Below, piece after piece: positions 33,190 to 41,526 of a stretch of DNA of 42,554 nucleotides. The stretch is from DAOTWP01 sp034435675. GTDB lineage: Bacteria > Chloroflexota > Anaerolineae > Aggregatilineales > Phototrophicaceae. The notes under the pieces were generated by a model. The model saw only the letters and a program-made list of their open reading frames with translations. It searched no databases and was not told the DNA's origin. The translations under genes and the position numbers were made by a program. How positions within the stretch are numbered: the first letter of the stretch is position 1; every line of letters starts with the position of its first letter. The stretch is taken from the NCBI GenBank assembly GCA_034435675.1, contig DAOTWP010000309.1, positions 1-42,554 of the forward strand. The letters run 5' to 3'.

Positions 33190-33230
33190 GCGATTTGTGC
33201 GATGTAGTTGTGCGATGTGGAACGTGTTTT

Positions 33231-33350
33231 AATGCTCGATGTAGATGCCGATGTGCTTGTTTCACAATGCTCGATGTAAGCGCCAATGTGAAGGGAGTAC
33301 AATGCTCAATGTAGATGATGTTGTTTGGGTGTTTCAATGTTCTGAGATGA
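33231..33350 (+). repeat. Degenerate tandem repeat with exact 35-base period
   Basis: AATGCTCGATGTA starts copies at 33231 and 33266, AATGCTCAATGTA at 33301, and AATGTTCTG at 33336. Each full copy is exactly 35 bases, but only the first 13 to 20 bases are conserved. Two related TTGTGCGATGT words (33195 and 33208) precede the array. The stretch is AT-richer than its surroundings. The period is too short for CRISPR; operator array or structured RNA are the remaining options. Confidence 0.65.
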
Positions 33351-33447
33351 GCATAACATGAAACACTGGTCAGACCAATTACAATTTGTGTTATTTAGGA
33401 AATAATTCACAGGATTCCATGATCAATGTCATGTGGCGCATTTTTTG

Positions 33448-33475
33448 CCTGCCCGGCGTGTACTCGCCCGGCAGG
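33448..33475. other. Hairpin with C-C mismatch upstream of the glycoside hydrolase gene
   Basis: CCTGCCCGGCG and CGCCCGGCAGG form ten pairs interrupted by one C-C mismatch, with a TGTACT loop. TTTTTT precedes it on the plus strand, so it is not a normal plus-strand terminator. Confidence 0.5.
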
Positions 33476-33508
33476 AAATTGATCGCTGCGTGCCGTGGAT
33501 GATACCGC

Positions 33509-33514
33509 TATAAT
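33509..33514 (+). promoter_or_regulatory. -10 box placing the transcript start at the ATG
   Basis: TATAAT in CGCTATAATC. Transcription from this box would begin at about 33521-33523, i.e. at or next to the ATG of the hydrolase gene, and no ribosome site fits between. A leaderless mRNA is the natural reading. Confidence 0.6.
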
Positions 33515-33522
33515 CCGTGTCC

Positions 33523-35274
33523 ATGACTAGACGACGCTTTCCAACCAGACGACTTGCGGGTTTGCTGCTTGCCGTTGCAGTGCTGGGGATACTGCTGGCG
33601 CTGGACCTGCGCGGGCAGGGCGCGGCGTGGCAGCTTCTATGGAATATCACCGGCGAAGAAGAACCAGCCGGGCAGGTGCGTGGACTGCTGGAATGGGCAG
33701 GCGATGCCTTCCGCCCGCAGCCGCAGACAGACCGGCTGACTCCGATTGACCATACCTACGAACAACCCTACGGCATCAATACCTTTTTGCATCTGGAAGT
33801 TGAACCGGAAAAGCGCGAACAAGCACTGCGGATGATCGCTGACGCCGGATTTGGCTGGATTCGGGAACAATTCCCGTGGGAAGACATCGAAATTCACGGC
33901 AGGGGCGATTTTGAGGATCGTCGCAATGTTGACGCGGTGGGCGTGGTCAGCGCGTGGGCGAAATACGATAACATCGTCGCGCTGGCGGAGCAGTATGGCA
34001 TTCAGCTTCAGGTGCGGCTGGATAACCCGCCGGAGTGGTCGCGTGCCAATCCAGACATCGGCAGCCTTGCCCCGCCAGACGATGTTCAGGATTTTGTGAA
34101 TTACGCTCTTGCGGTTGCCACCCGCTACCGGGGGCGCGTATATTATTATCAGGTCTGGAACGAGCCGAACATCTACCCGGAATGGGGTGAACAGCCGGTC
34201 AACCCGGAGGCATACACCGAGCTGCTCTGCCGCACGTATGACGCGCTCAAGGCTGTTGACCCTGCGATTGTGGTTATCAGCGGTGCGCTTGCCCCCACAA
34301 TTGCGCTGGACGCCCTCGCGCCGGGCGGGCGCAACCTGAACGACTTCATCTTCTTGCAGCGCATGTACGACGCCGGGGCAGCACAGTGCTTTGACATCCT
34401 CTCCGTACAGGGTTACGGCTTGAACAGCGGGTATACCGACCAGCGCATGCACCCGCTGCACGTCAATGTGGGACGCCCGCAGTATATCCGGGACATCATG
34501 GTGCGCAACGGGGACGCGCAGACGCCAATTTGGATCAGCGAGGCAGCGTGGAATCCTGTGCCCAGCGAAGCGGAAGTGCCAGAGATTGATGCCCGGATGC
34601 GCTTTGGGCAGGTGACGCTGGAGCAGGCGGCGCGGTATATGCCCGGTTACTACCAGCGGGCACAGGAACAGTGGCCCTGGCTGGGGGTGATCAATTACTG
34701 GTTCTTCAAGCGCCCGGCAGACTGGGAGCGCAACCAGTCGTTCTACTATTTCCGCATGGTCGAACCGGACTTCACCCCGCTGCCGATCTACACCAGCATG
34801 CACGCCTACATCCATGACCAGACGCCGACACTGTACATGGGCGTGCATCAGGCGGAGGATTGGGCGATCACGCGCTCTGCTGACGCTGTGGGCGTCAATC
34901 TTGACGGCGCGGAATTTGGCACGGCAGTAGATACGCTGACTGCCGAATTTGTTGTTTACGGCACAGATGTGATCCTGCGCTGGGTTGACGATGGTTCCGG
35001 CATCGCGCTGCTCGTGAACGGCGATTTCCGCCCACTCGGTGCCGAGCCGCTGCCAAACAGCCCCGGCTGGCGCACGGTGCGCGTGCCGCTGGGACTCACC
35101 GCGCAGCCGCATACCATCCGGCTGGCAGGATTTGTGCGCTGGCAGTTTGACTCCGTGACCGTCCTCAACCGCACGCTGGAAAATGTGTTTCCCTATGCCG
35201 GACTCGCGGGCATTGGTATGGTGATGCTGGTGGGCGTGCTGGTCAGTGCTTTGCGGAGGCGGCTGGCGGTATGA
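33523..35274 (+). CDS. Membrane-anchored glycoside-hydrolase-like protein (clan A type)
   Basis: A 583-residue protein. An N-terminal helix (about 11-29) anchors it. The catalytic domain (about 80-420) has the TIM-barrel signs of clan A: GINTFL, GFGWIREQFPW, the acid/base motif VWNEPN (Glu214) and the nucleophile motif IWISEAAW (Glu340). It ends with a beta domain and a C-terminal helix (about 555-575). Family GH39/GH5-like by motif order; the exact family is uncertain. The substrate is likely a surface glycan. The start is ATG 33523 (leaderless); GTG 33517 is an alternative. Its stop overlaps the next start by ATGA. Confidence 0.75.
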   Translation: MTRRRFPTRRLAGLLLAVAVLGILLALDLRGQGAAWQLLWNITGEEEPAGQVRGLLEWAGDAFRPQPQTDRLTPIDHTYEQPYGINTFLHLEVEPEKREQALRMIADAGFGWIREQFPWEDIEIHGRGDFEDRRNVDAVGVVSAWAKYDNIVALAEQYGIQLQVRLDNPPEWSRANPDIGSLAPPDDVQDFVNYALAVATRYRGRVYYYQVWNEPNIYPEWGEQPVNPEAYTELLCRTYDALKAVDPAIVVISGALAPTIALDALAPGGRNLNDFIFLQRMYDAGAAQCFDILSVQGYGLNSGYTDQRMHPLHVNVGRPQYIRDIMVRNGDAQTPIWISEAAWNPVPSEAEVPEIDARMRFGQVTLEQAARYMPGYYQRAQEQWPWLGVINYWFFKRPADWERNQSFYYFRMVEPDFTPLPIYTSMHAYIHDQTPTLYMGVHQAEDWAITRSADAVGVNLDGAEFGTAVDTLTAEFVVYGTDVILRWVDDGSGIALLVNGDFRPLGAEPLPNSPGWRTVRVPLGLTAQPHTIRLAGFVRWQFDSVTVLNRTLENVFPYAGLAGIGMVMLVGVLVSALRRRLAV

Positions 35275-37286
35275 GACTGCGACTGCTTCCCGGCGGCTGG
35301 TGGATGCAGCGGCAGGCGGCGCTGATGGGTGTCGCGCTGGTGTTCGTGCTGCTGCTGGCAGCGCTGGTGCGTTTTCACCATCTGGGCGCTCCTTCGCTGT
35401 GGAATGACGAAGGCAGCAGCTATGTGCAGTCGCTGCGCTCGGTGGGCGAAATTGCGGAAAACGCCGCGCGGGACATTCACCCGCCGGGGTATTACTGGCT
35501 GCTGGCGGGCTGGCGGCTGCTGGGGGGCACAAGCGAGTTCACGCTGCGGGCGCTGTCTGCGCTGGCGAGTCTGCTGACAGTCGCACTGGGCTATGCGGTG
35601 GGTGTGCGCCTGTACGGGCGCTGGGCGGGGCTGCTGGCGGCGGCGTTTACCGCACTGAACAGCTTCAGCATCTATTACGGGCAGGAAGCGCGCATGTATG
35701 CCCTGCTGGCGTTGTGGGGCGCGGCGAGCCTGTGGTCATTCGTCGGGCTGGTGCAAAGCCTGACCACGCAGGACACACGGCGGGCGTCGCGCTGGGCGCT
35801 GGCGCTGGCGCTGTTCAACGCCGCCGGATTGTGGACCCAGTATGCATTTCCGCTGTTCATGCTGGCGCAGGGAATCTTGTTTCTGTTGTGGTGGGCTGCA
35901 CAGGTGCGCGCCGCCCCGCTGCCGTCTGCGCGTCTGCGTCCGCTGCTGCTGCCTCTGGGACTTTTTGTCGCGGCGAATCTGTTGACGCTTGTGCTGTTTC
36001 TGCCCTGGCTGCCTACTGCCCTGAACCAGCTAGGCGCGTGGCCCAACACCGGCGACCCGGCGGCAAGCAGTGCCGAAGCGCTGCGGGCACTGCTGGGCTG
36101 GTTCATGTTCGGGCTGACGTTCGAGATCAGCGGAGCAAGTGCCATGCTGTTCGCCGGGGCGTTCTTCTTGCTATTCGGGCTGCTGCTGCGCCCGCCAGTG
36201 CGCCGTCTGGAATGGTGGGCGCTGTTGGCTGCGGTGCTGTGGGTGGTCATCCCTGCCGGGCTGTTTCTGGCGCTGGGGCTGTATCGCCCGGCAAATCTCA
36301 AATTTCTGCTCCCGGCGCAGCTCGGCTTTGCGCTGTGGCTGGCACGCGGGGCAGTCGTGCTGTGGCGTGCGCAGGTACGCGACCGTATGCAGTTCCTGCG
36401 CGCAGTGCCGCGCCTTGCCGCAGCAGCGGGGACGTTTGCCCTGCTGGCTCATCTGCTGATCGGGCTGCCGCACCTCTACAGCGCAGTTGACCTGCCCTTG
36501 CAGCGTGCGGATTACCGCAGCATGGCAGCCGTCATCACTGCCGACGCGCGCCCTGGCGACGCAATCATTCTCAACGCCCCTAACCAGCAGGAGGCATTCA
36601 GCTACTATTACACCGGGGCTGCGCCGGTCTATGCCCTGCCGCGTGGGCTGGGCGGCGACGACCCGGCAACCCGCGCTGCGGTGGAGCAGATTATTGCTGA
36701 CCATGAACGCATTTTTGTGATTTACTGGGGCGACGCAGAACGCGATCCTAACCGGATAGTCGAAAGCACGCTCAGCGCCAGCAGCTATGAGGCAAGCAGT
36801 CAGTGGTACGGCGATGCGCGGCTGGTGCGTTATTATACCCCGGTGGAGTTTGACAGCTTTACGGTCTCCGGGGCGCAGTTTCAGGCGGGCAGCAGCGTGA
36901 TTACGCTGGAACGCTACGCCCTTAGCGCAGCGGTGCTTGCTCCTGGAGATGTGCTGCAACTGCAACTGGAATGGCGCACGGACGCGCCGCTGGATCGGCG
37001 TTACAAAGTGTTCGTGCAGTTGCTGGATGCTGGCGGTGTGTTGGTGGCACAACGCGACAGCGAACCAGGCGGCGGCATGGTGCTGACGACATCCTGGCAG
37101 CCCGGCATACTGGTACTCGACCGGCATGCCTTAATGATTCCCAATGATTTAACGCCAGCTAATTATTCGCTCATCCTCGGTTTATACGATAGTGACAATC
37201 CGCAGGCGCGTCTGCCGGTCGGCGGCGCAGATTATCTCACTTTAGCGACCATTACTGTGCAGGTTCCCTCTGGAGGTCAACCATGA
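35271..37286 (+). CDS. GT39/ArnT-like GT-C glycosyltransferase
   Basis: A 671-residue multi-span membrane protein. The first loop carries the metal/donor acid pair (Asp46-Glu47 in LWNDEGSS) and the lipid-carrier loop HPPGYYW (His70), with QEARMY later; these are hallmarks of PMT/ArnT-type GT-C enzymes that use polyprenyl-phosphate sugars. About ten helices are followed by a periplasmic-side C-terminal domain (from about residue 400). The ATG overlaps the previous stop by four bases (ATGA), so expression is coupled to the hydrolase. Probably transfers sugars onto an envelope polymer or protein. Confidence 0.85.
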   Translation: MRLRLLPGGWWMQRQAALMGVALVFVLLLAALVRFHHLGAPSLWNDEGSSYVQSLRSVGEIAENAARDIHPPGYYWLLAGWRLLGGTSEFTLRALSALASLLTVALGYAVGVRLYGRWAGLLAAAFTALNSFSIYYGQEARMYALLALWGAASLWSFVGLVQSLTTQDTRRASRWALALALFNAAGLWTQYAFPLFMLAQGILFLLWWAAQVRAAPLPSARLRPLLLPLGLFVAANLLTLVLFLPWLPTALNQLGAWPNTGDPAASSAEALRALLGWFMFGLTFEISGASAMLFAGAFFLLFGLLLRPPVRRLEWWALLAAVLWVVIPAGLFLALGLYRPANLKFLLPAQLGFALWLARGAVVLWRAQVRDRMQFLRAVPRLAAAAGTFALLAHLLIGLPHLYSAVDLPLQRADYRSMAAVITADARPGDAIILNAPNQQEAFSYYYTGAAPVYALPRGLGGDDPATRAAVEQIIADHERIFVIYWGDAERDPNRIVESTLSASSYEASSQWYGDARLVRYYTPVEFDSFTVSGAQFQAGSSVITLERYALSAAVLAPGDVLQLQLEWRTDAPLDRRYKVFVQLLDAGGVLVAQRDSEPGGGMVLTTSWQPGILVLDRHALMIPNDLTPANYSLILGLYDSDNPQARLPVGGADYLTLATITVQVPSGGQP

Positions 37287-38242
37287 CAATTCTTGTAACT
37301 GGCGCAGCCGGGTATGTTGGCAACAACACAGTGCGCCGCCTTGTCGAACTGGGCAAGCCCGTCCGCGCGATGGTGCGTTCGCTGGACAAGGCAGAAAAGC
37401 GGCTTGGCGATTTAAAGGACGCTGTCGAAATCGTGCAGGGTGATGTCACAGATCGCAGCAGCCTGCCGCCGCTGATGAAAGATGTCTCCGCAGTGGTGCA
37501 TACGGTGGCGATTGCACTGGAAAAAGGCGGGCAGACCTACGAAGAAGTCAATTATCAGGGCACGATCAACATTGTGGATGCGGCTGAGAAAGCCGGGGTA
37601 CGCCGCTTCATCAACATCAGCCAGAACGGGGCAGACAGTTCGCTGCCCTACCGGTTTCTACGCAGCAAGGGCAAAGCCCAGGAATACGTCGCCACCTCAA
37701 AACTGGATTGGACGGCGCTGCGCCCCTCGGCGATTTTTGGTCCGCAGGACGAGTTCTTTAATTCGCTGGCGCGGCTGGTGCAGCTTACGCCCCTCTTCTT
37801 CCCGCTGATTGGCGGCGGCAAGGCAGAATTTCAGCCGGTTTCGGTGTACGACGTGGTCGAAGCGATTGTGCGCAGTCTTGAAGATGATGACACTATCGGC
37901 AAAGAACTGCTGCTGGGCGGACCCGAAGTACTGACCCTGGGCGAGATTGAGCGCCGTGTGATTAAGGGCATGGGCGCTGCGCCCCGTCCGATTCTTGTGC
38001 CCGCGCCCGTGTGGCTGCTGCGACTGCCGGTAGCGATTATGGAGCGCATTCTGCCGGGGTCGCCGGTAAGCACCTCGCTGCTGCAACTGCTGAGCGTGCC
38101 CAACACCACACCCGACAATGCGCTGGTCAGCGTGTTTGGCATGCAGCCGCGTCCCTTCGCCGGCGAAAATCTGGATTATCTGAAGCACACCCGGCGCGGA
38201 GACACACTGCGCCGGCTGTTTACCGGCGCGACGATTAACTGA
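37283..38242 (+). CDS. NDUFA9-like atypical SDR / NAD(P)-binding protein
   Basis: A 319-residue protein opening MTILVTGAAGYVGNNTVRRL with the dinucleotide loop GxxGxxG. The later FINISQNGADSSLPYRFLRSKGKAQEYV, WTALRPSAIFGP and LIGGGKAEFQPVSVYDVVEAI match the complex I NDUFA9-like subfamily and other NmrA-like members rather than classical SDRs. The ATG has GGAGG six bases upstream and overlaps the preceding stop by ATGA. It could modify a sugar, lipid or quinone; the genomic partner is a glycosyltransferase. Confidence 0.8.
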   Translation: MTILVTGAAGYVGNNTVRRLVELGKPVRAMVRSLDKAEKRLGDLKDAVEIVQGDVTDRSSLPPLMKDVSAVVHTVAIALEKGGQTYEEVNYQGTINIVDAAEKAGVRRFINISQNGADSSLPYRFLRSKGKAQEYVATSKLDWTALRPSAIFGPQDEFFNSLARLVQLTPLFFPLIGGGKAEFQPVSVYDVVEAIVRSLEDDDTIGKELLLGGPEVLTLGEIERRVIKGMGAAPRPILVPAPVWLLRLPVAIMERILPGSPVSTSLLQLLSVPNTTPDNALVSVFGMQPRPFAGENLDYLKHTRRGDTLRRLFTGATIN

Positions 38243-38261
38243 CCTGCCCGCCGTGCAATCA

Positions 38262-38282
38262 GGGCACGCCCGCCGCGTGCCC
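38262..38282 (+). terminator. Perfect 8-bp hairpin after the glycan operon
   Basis: GGGCACGC and GCGTGCCC with a five-base loop, 20 bases after the SDR stop, followed by a T-richer stretch (ACCTTGTCCTTTC). Confidence 0.65.
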
Positions 38283-38314
38283 ACCTTGTCCTTTCACTCC
38301 GGGGGTAAACCCTC

Positions 38315-39679
38315 ATGCGCTACCTGCTTGTATGCTTTGTTGTGCTGTTGTGCGCCCCTGCTGCTATCGCCCAGGAAAATACGCCTACCATTGCCGAATT
38401 ATCCGTGATTGCCCGCAGCGATGCCTTCGGGCAGACGGCGCTGTTTGCCGAGGGGCTGCTGGTCAACGCGACGCAGACCGCGTTCACCGGCATCAGCCTG
38501 TTTGCCGAAGTCTATGATGCCGGCGATGAACTGATCGGTGAGGGTTTTGGCTATCCTGTAACGGCGTGCGGCGCGGCGCTGGTGTCCGACTTTGTGCTCA
38601 ACCCTGACCACAGCCAGGCGTTCTCTGTGCTGCTGGAACTGTACGACGATTATGAAAGCATGGAGGCGGCACTGGCGGCAGTGGATCATGTGGACATCCT
38701 GCCGCAGTTCAGCGAAACCGCGCCCACCGTGACCGATTTTGACCTGCCACAAGGGATGACCCGTGTTTCTGATCGTGAAGTCGTCATGCTGGAATGGATT
38801 GATGAGCAATCGCTGCGCTTTGGTATCGGCTGCGCCAACGCGGTGTTCACGGAACTGGACTGGTACGAATACAACCTGCTGAGCGGGGAAACCACCAGCA
38901 TCGAACACCCGCGCGCCGCTGCTGTCACCCCGGCATTGCTGCGCCAGACCGGCATCAATCAGCGCACACAGTCGCGCGAGGACGATCCCACGCTGTATTT
39001 CCGTTCGTTCCTGACTTTTTCGCCCACTGCGCGGCGCGTCGTCTGGCAGAATGACCTCAACGTGCTGTGGACTGCCGAACCCGATGGATCGTTCAAGCGT
39101 ATCATTGACGACAACCTGTACCGCAACAGCTTACAGGGGTTTATCTGGCTGCCGGAAGGGCGTTTTATCGCCTACTACTTTGGTGCCTATGGCGAGCCGG
39201 TGCTGTACCTGACCGCGACGGTGGATGGGCAGCGTATCAGCGGCGGTATCTTCAACAACACGCCCTCGTTCACTGTCCCCGGTGCAGCACCCGACGCCCG
39301 CCGGGTGATCATCAGCGCGGAGCTTGACGGTGTGACGGGCTACTACCTGTCCTCAGTGGTCGCGCAGCAGACTGAACTGCTCTTTGCGACGGATGAACTG
39401 CCCGGCAACAATTTCCCCGCGCCGGTTTATGCCCAGGCAGAGGACAATAGCGCCGTGCTGTACTTTGCGCGTCCTGTGGACGGTGAACCGCGCTTGCAGT
39501 GTTTTAATGCGCAGACGAATGAGTTGGTGGACAACATGCCGCTGCCGCTGCGCCTGACCGAAACTGAGCGCGCGTGGTGGTGGCTGTCGCCAGATCGGGC
39601 GACCCTGGCGCTGGGCGCCAACGGCACGGAGGGCGGGCTGTGGTTGATTGATCTGGCAGCGCTTGACTGCGGCGCCTGA
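38315..39679 (+). CDS. Secreted protein with FxLyD-like N-domain and propeller-like repeats
   Basis: A 454-residue exported protein with a clear signal peptide (MRYLLVCFVVLLCAPAAIAQ). The first domain (about 25-125) resembles FxLyD-type domains (G..VNATQTAFTGISLFAEVYDAGDELIGEG). The remainder has WD/TolB-like blade texture: repeated turns such as FSPTARRVVW, FIWLPEGRFIAYYFG, PDARRVIISAE and LSPDRATLALG. It likely binds a ligand or partner outside the membrane. A GGGGG-containing site precedes the ATG. The 3' end is only 12 bases from the convergent thioredoxin gene. Confidence 0.75.
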   Translation: MRYLLVCFVVLLCAPAAIAQENTPTIAELSVIARSDAFGQTALFAEGLLVNATQTAFTGISLFAEVYDAGDELIGEGFGYPVTACGAALVSDFVLNPDHSQAFSVLLELYDDYESMEAALAAVDHVDILPQFSETAPTVTDFDLPQGMTRVSDREVVMLEWIDEQSLRFGIGCANAVFTELDWYEYNLLSGETTSIEHPRAAAVTPALLRQTGINQRTQSREDDPTLYFRSFLTFSPTARRVVWQNDLNVLWTAEPDGSFKRIIDDNLYRNSLQGFIWLPEGRFIAYYFGAYGEPVLYLTATVDGQRISGGIFNNTPSFTVPGAAPDARRVIISAELDGVTGYYLSSVVAQQTELLFATDELPGNNFPAPVYAQAEDNSAVLYFARPVDGEPRLQCFNAQTNELVDNMPLPLRLTETERAWWWLSPDRATLALGANGTEGGLWLIDLAALDCGA

Positions 39680-39691
39680 CCCGCGCTGCAA

Positions 39692-40264
39692 TTATCCTGC
39701 CGTAATCAGCGCTGCCAGCAGGTCGGTGAACGCCTGTGCCTGAATCGGTCCGAACTGCCGCCAGACGATATTGCCCTGTGGGTCAACCAGCACCGTCTGC
39801 GGCAGTCCGATAACCTGATAAGCGACCAGGGTGGCGTCATCCGCGTTCACCAGCACCGGGAAACCAATAGCGTTTTCCTGTACAAACCGTTCTGCACGCG
39901 CGGCGGGTTCATTGACATTGATGCCCAGCAGCGTGATGACGCCCGCATACATCTCGGCGGTGCGCTGCAAGGCGGGCATTTCGGCAACACACGGTTCGCA
40001 CCATGTCGCCCAGAAGTTAAGTACAACCCACCCGCCGCGCAGTTCGCTGAGCACATAGACGCTGCCATCCAGCCCGCTGAGACGGAAATCCGGCGCGGGA
40101 ACGGGTGCTGCATCTGTTGGTGCGGCGCTGGGTGTAGGGGGCAGCGCGGCAGCGCCGGGCAGCGGTGTCACCTGCGCGATCCGTCCGCCAGGGGCGCAAG
40201 CTGCCAGCCAAACGAGCAGGGAAATCCACAGCCACTGCTGCAAACGCCTGTGTCTTGCTCTCAT
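39692..40264 (-). CDS. TlpA-like thioredoxin lipoprotein
   Basis: A 190-residue lipoprotein (lipobox VWLAAC, Cys23). After a Pro/Ala linker the thioredoxin fold carries the redox motif WCEPC (Cys89, Cys92) and the cis-Pro loop GLPQTV. It reduces or oxidises disulfides, or acts as a metal-site chaperone, outside the membrane. The ATG at 40264 has AGGTG seven bases upstream; a GTG at 40282 would overlap the permease stop (GTGA). It is the last gene of a minus-strand operon with the permease and ATPase. Confidence 0.85.
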   Translation of the reverse strand: MRARHRRLQQWLWISLLVWLAACAPGGRIAQVTPLPGAAALPPTPSAAPTDAAPVPAPDFRLSGLDGSVYVLSELRGGWVVLNFWATWCEPCVAEMPALQRTAEMYAGVITLLGINVNEPAARAERFVQENAIGFPVLVNADDATLVAYQVIGLPQTVLVDPQGNIVWRQFGPIQAQAFTDLLAALITAG

Positions 40265-40278
40265 GCTGTTACACCTGT

Positions 40279-41526
40279 TCACGCCGGGAACAGTTTCTCG
40301 ACGACATCAACCCGATAGGCGCGCAGCGCCGGCAGCAGCCCTGCCAGCACACCAACCCCCGCAGGCAGCAGCCAGAGCAGCGGCTCCAGTTCGGTCATGA
40401 AGCGAATCGGCACCGCAATGGCAGAAGACTGCGTGAAGATGCTGCCCAGCACGAGTGCCGCCGTGTAACCGAACAGCCGTCCCAGCAGCGCGCCCAGCAC
40501 ACTGAGCAGCAGCGTTTCGAAGATGATCATACGGAACACATTCAGGCGGCGGCTGCCCAGGCTGCGCATGATGGCGATTGATTGTTCGCGTGCCAGCGTG
40601 GCACTGTAAACAGACAGAAAAACCGTCATGGCAGCGATGCCCAGCACCAGATAGGCTACCACTTGCAGGATACGCACACCCTGATTAATCAGGTCGAAGA
40701 TGCCGCCAATCTGCTGACCGGGAAACACCGCCTGCGCCTCGGTACTGGCAAAAAACTCCTGCCAGATCTGCCCCTGTTCAACAAAGCCCGTCGGCAGCAC
40801 AAGGATTGCCGTCAGCGCATTCTCTGTCGCGGCAGTCTCAATGGTCAGCGCGCCGGTGACACCCTCCTCGCCCTCTTCTTCCTGATGATGCGCTTCCCAG
40901 ATGCTGTTCATCGTGGTAAACACAGCGGCATCGTAGGGTGTGCCGCTGGGTTGCAAAACGCCCACCACCGTGTAAACCTGCTCGTGGACATCGCTCTCAA
41001 TTGCGCTGCCATGACCATGCGAGGCACGGAAGGTATCCCCAATACGCAGCCCTAACCCGGCTGCCGCTTCACTGCCCAGCACCGCCTCAAAGTCGCCCGC
41101 GAACAATGTCCCCGCTGCCAGTTGAAAGGCAGGCGGCTGGTTGGCTGCACGACGCAGTTCAAAGAAATCGAGAGTCGTGCCGATCAGCGGTGCGCCGCCG
41201 ACGTTATCACCCTTTGCCAGTGGCACAACGAGCGCAGCGCGGTCGTCATTTGCCAGCCGCTCATAGATTTCATACGGGATCAGTCCCAGCGGCGCGCCTT
41301 GCAGCAGTACCGTGTTCAGCACCAACTGCTGTCCGTCGCCCTTTGGACCGACGACCAGCACCCCAAAGGGATCGCTTGCCTCGACAATCCCTTGCCGCAC
41401 GCCATCGCTGAGCGCCAGCACCGTCACCGAAAGGGCGATTGCCAGCGCCACGACCAGCAGTGGAATCAGTGTTTGAATGGGACGGGCACGCACACTACGC
41501 CACGCCAGACCAAAATCATACATCAT
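40279..41526 (-). CDS. FtsX/MacB-type ABC permease with His/Glu clusters
   Basis: A 415-residue permease: one N-terminal helix, a large extracytoplasmic domain (about 50-270) and three C-terminal helices with the FtsX signature (VFLSVYSATLAREQSIAIMRSLGSR). The extracytoplasmic part has HGHG (H170, H172), VHEQ (H181) and EAHHQEEEGEE (H213, H214), a pattern of metal-coordinating residues seen in permeases of metal-responsive loci. The SGTPYDAAVF motif follows, as in that subfamily. The start overlaps the ATPase stop (ATGA). Likely role: export or transfer of a substrate across the membrane, possibly metal-linked; this is inference. Confidence 0.8.
   Translation of the reverse strand: MMYDFGLAWRSVRARPIQTLIPLLVVALAIALSVTVLALSDGVRQGIVEASDPFGVLVVGPKGDGQQLVLNTVLLQGAPLGLIPYEIYERLANDDRAALVVPLAKGDNVGGAPLIGTTLDFFELRRAANQPPAFQLAAGTLFAGDFEAVLGSEAAAGLGLRIGDTFRASHGHGSAIESDVHEQVYTVVGVLQPSGTPYDAAVFTTMNSIWEAHHQEEEGEEGVTGALTIETAATENALTAILVLPTGFVEQGQIWQEFFASTEAQAVFPGQQIGGIFDLINQGVRILQVVAYLVLGIAAMTVFLSVYSATLAREQSIAIMRSLGSRRLNVFRMIIFETLLLSVLGALLGRLFGYTAALVLGSIFTQSSAIAVPIRFMTELEPLLWLLPAGVGVLAGLLPALRAYRVDVVEKLFPA

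Noticed and set aside
33231..33335. Possible CRISPR array (regular spacing)
   Set aside because: The period is 35 bases with a 13-base conserved part, far shorter than repeat-spacer units, and no cas gene is nearby.
33637..35532. Long open frame on the minus strand opposite the glycoside hydrolase
   Set aside because: Arg/His/Pro-rich translation without motifs; produced by high GC opposite a real gene.
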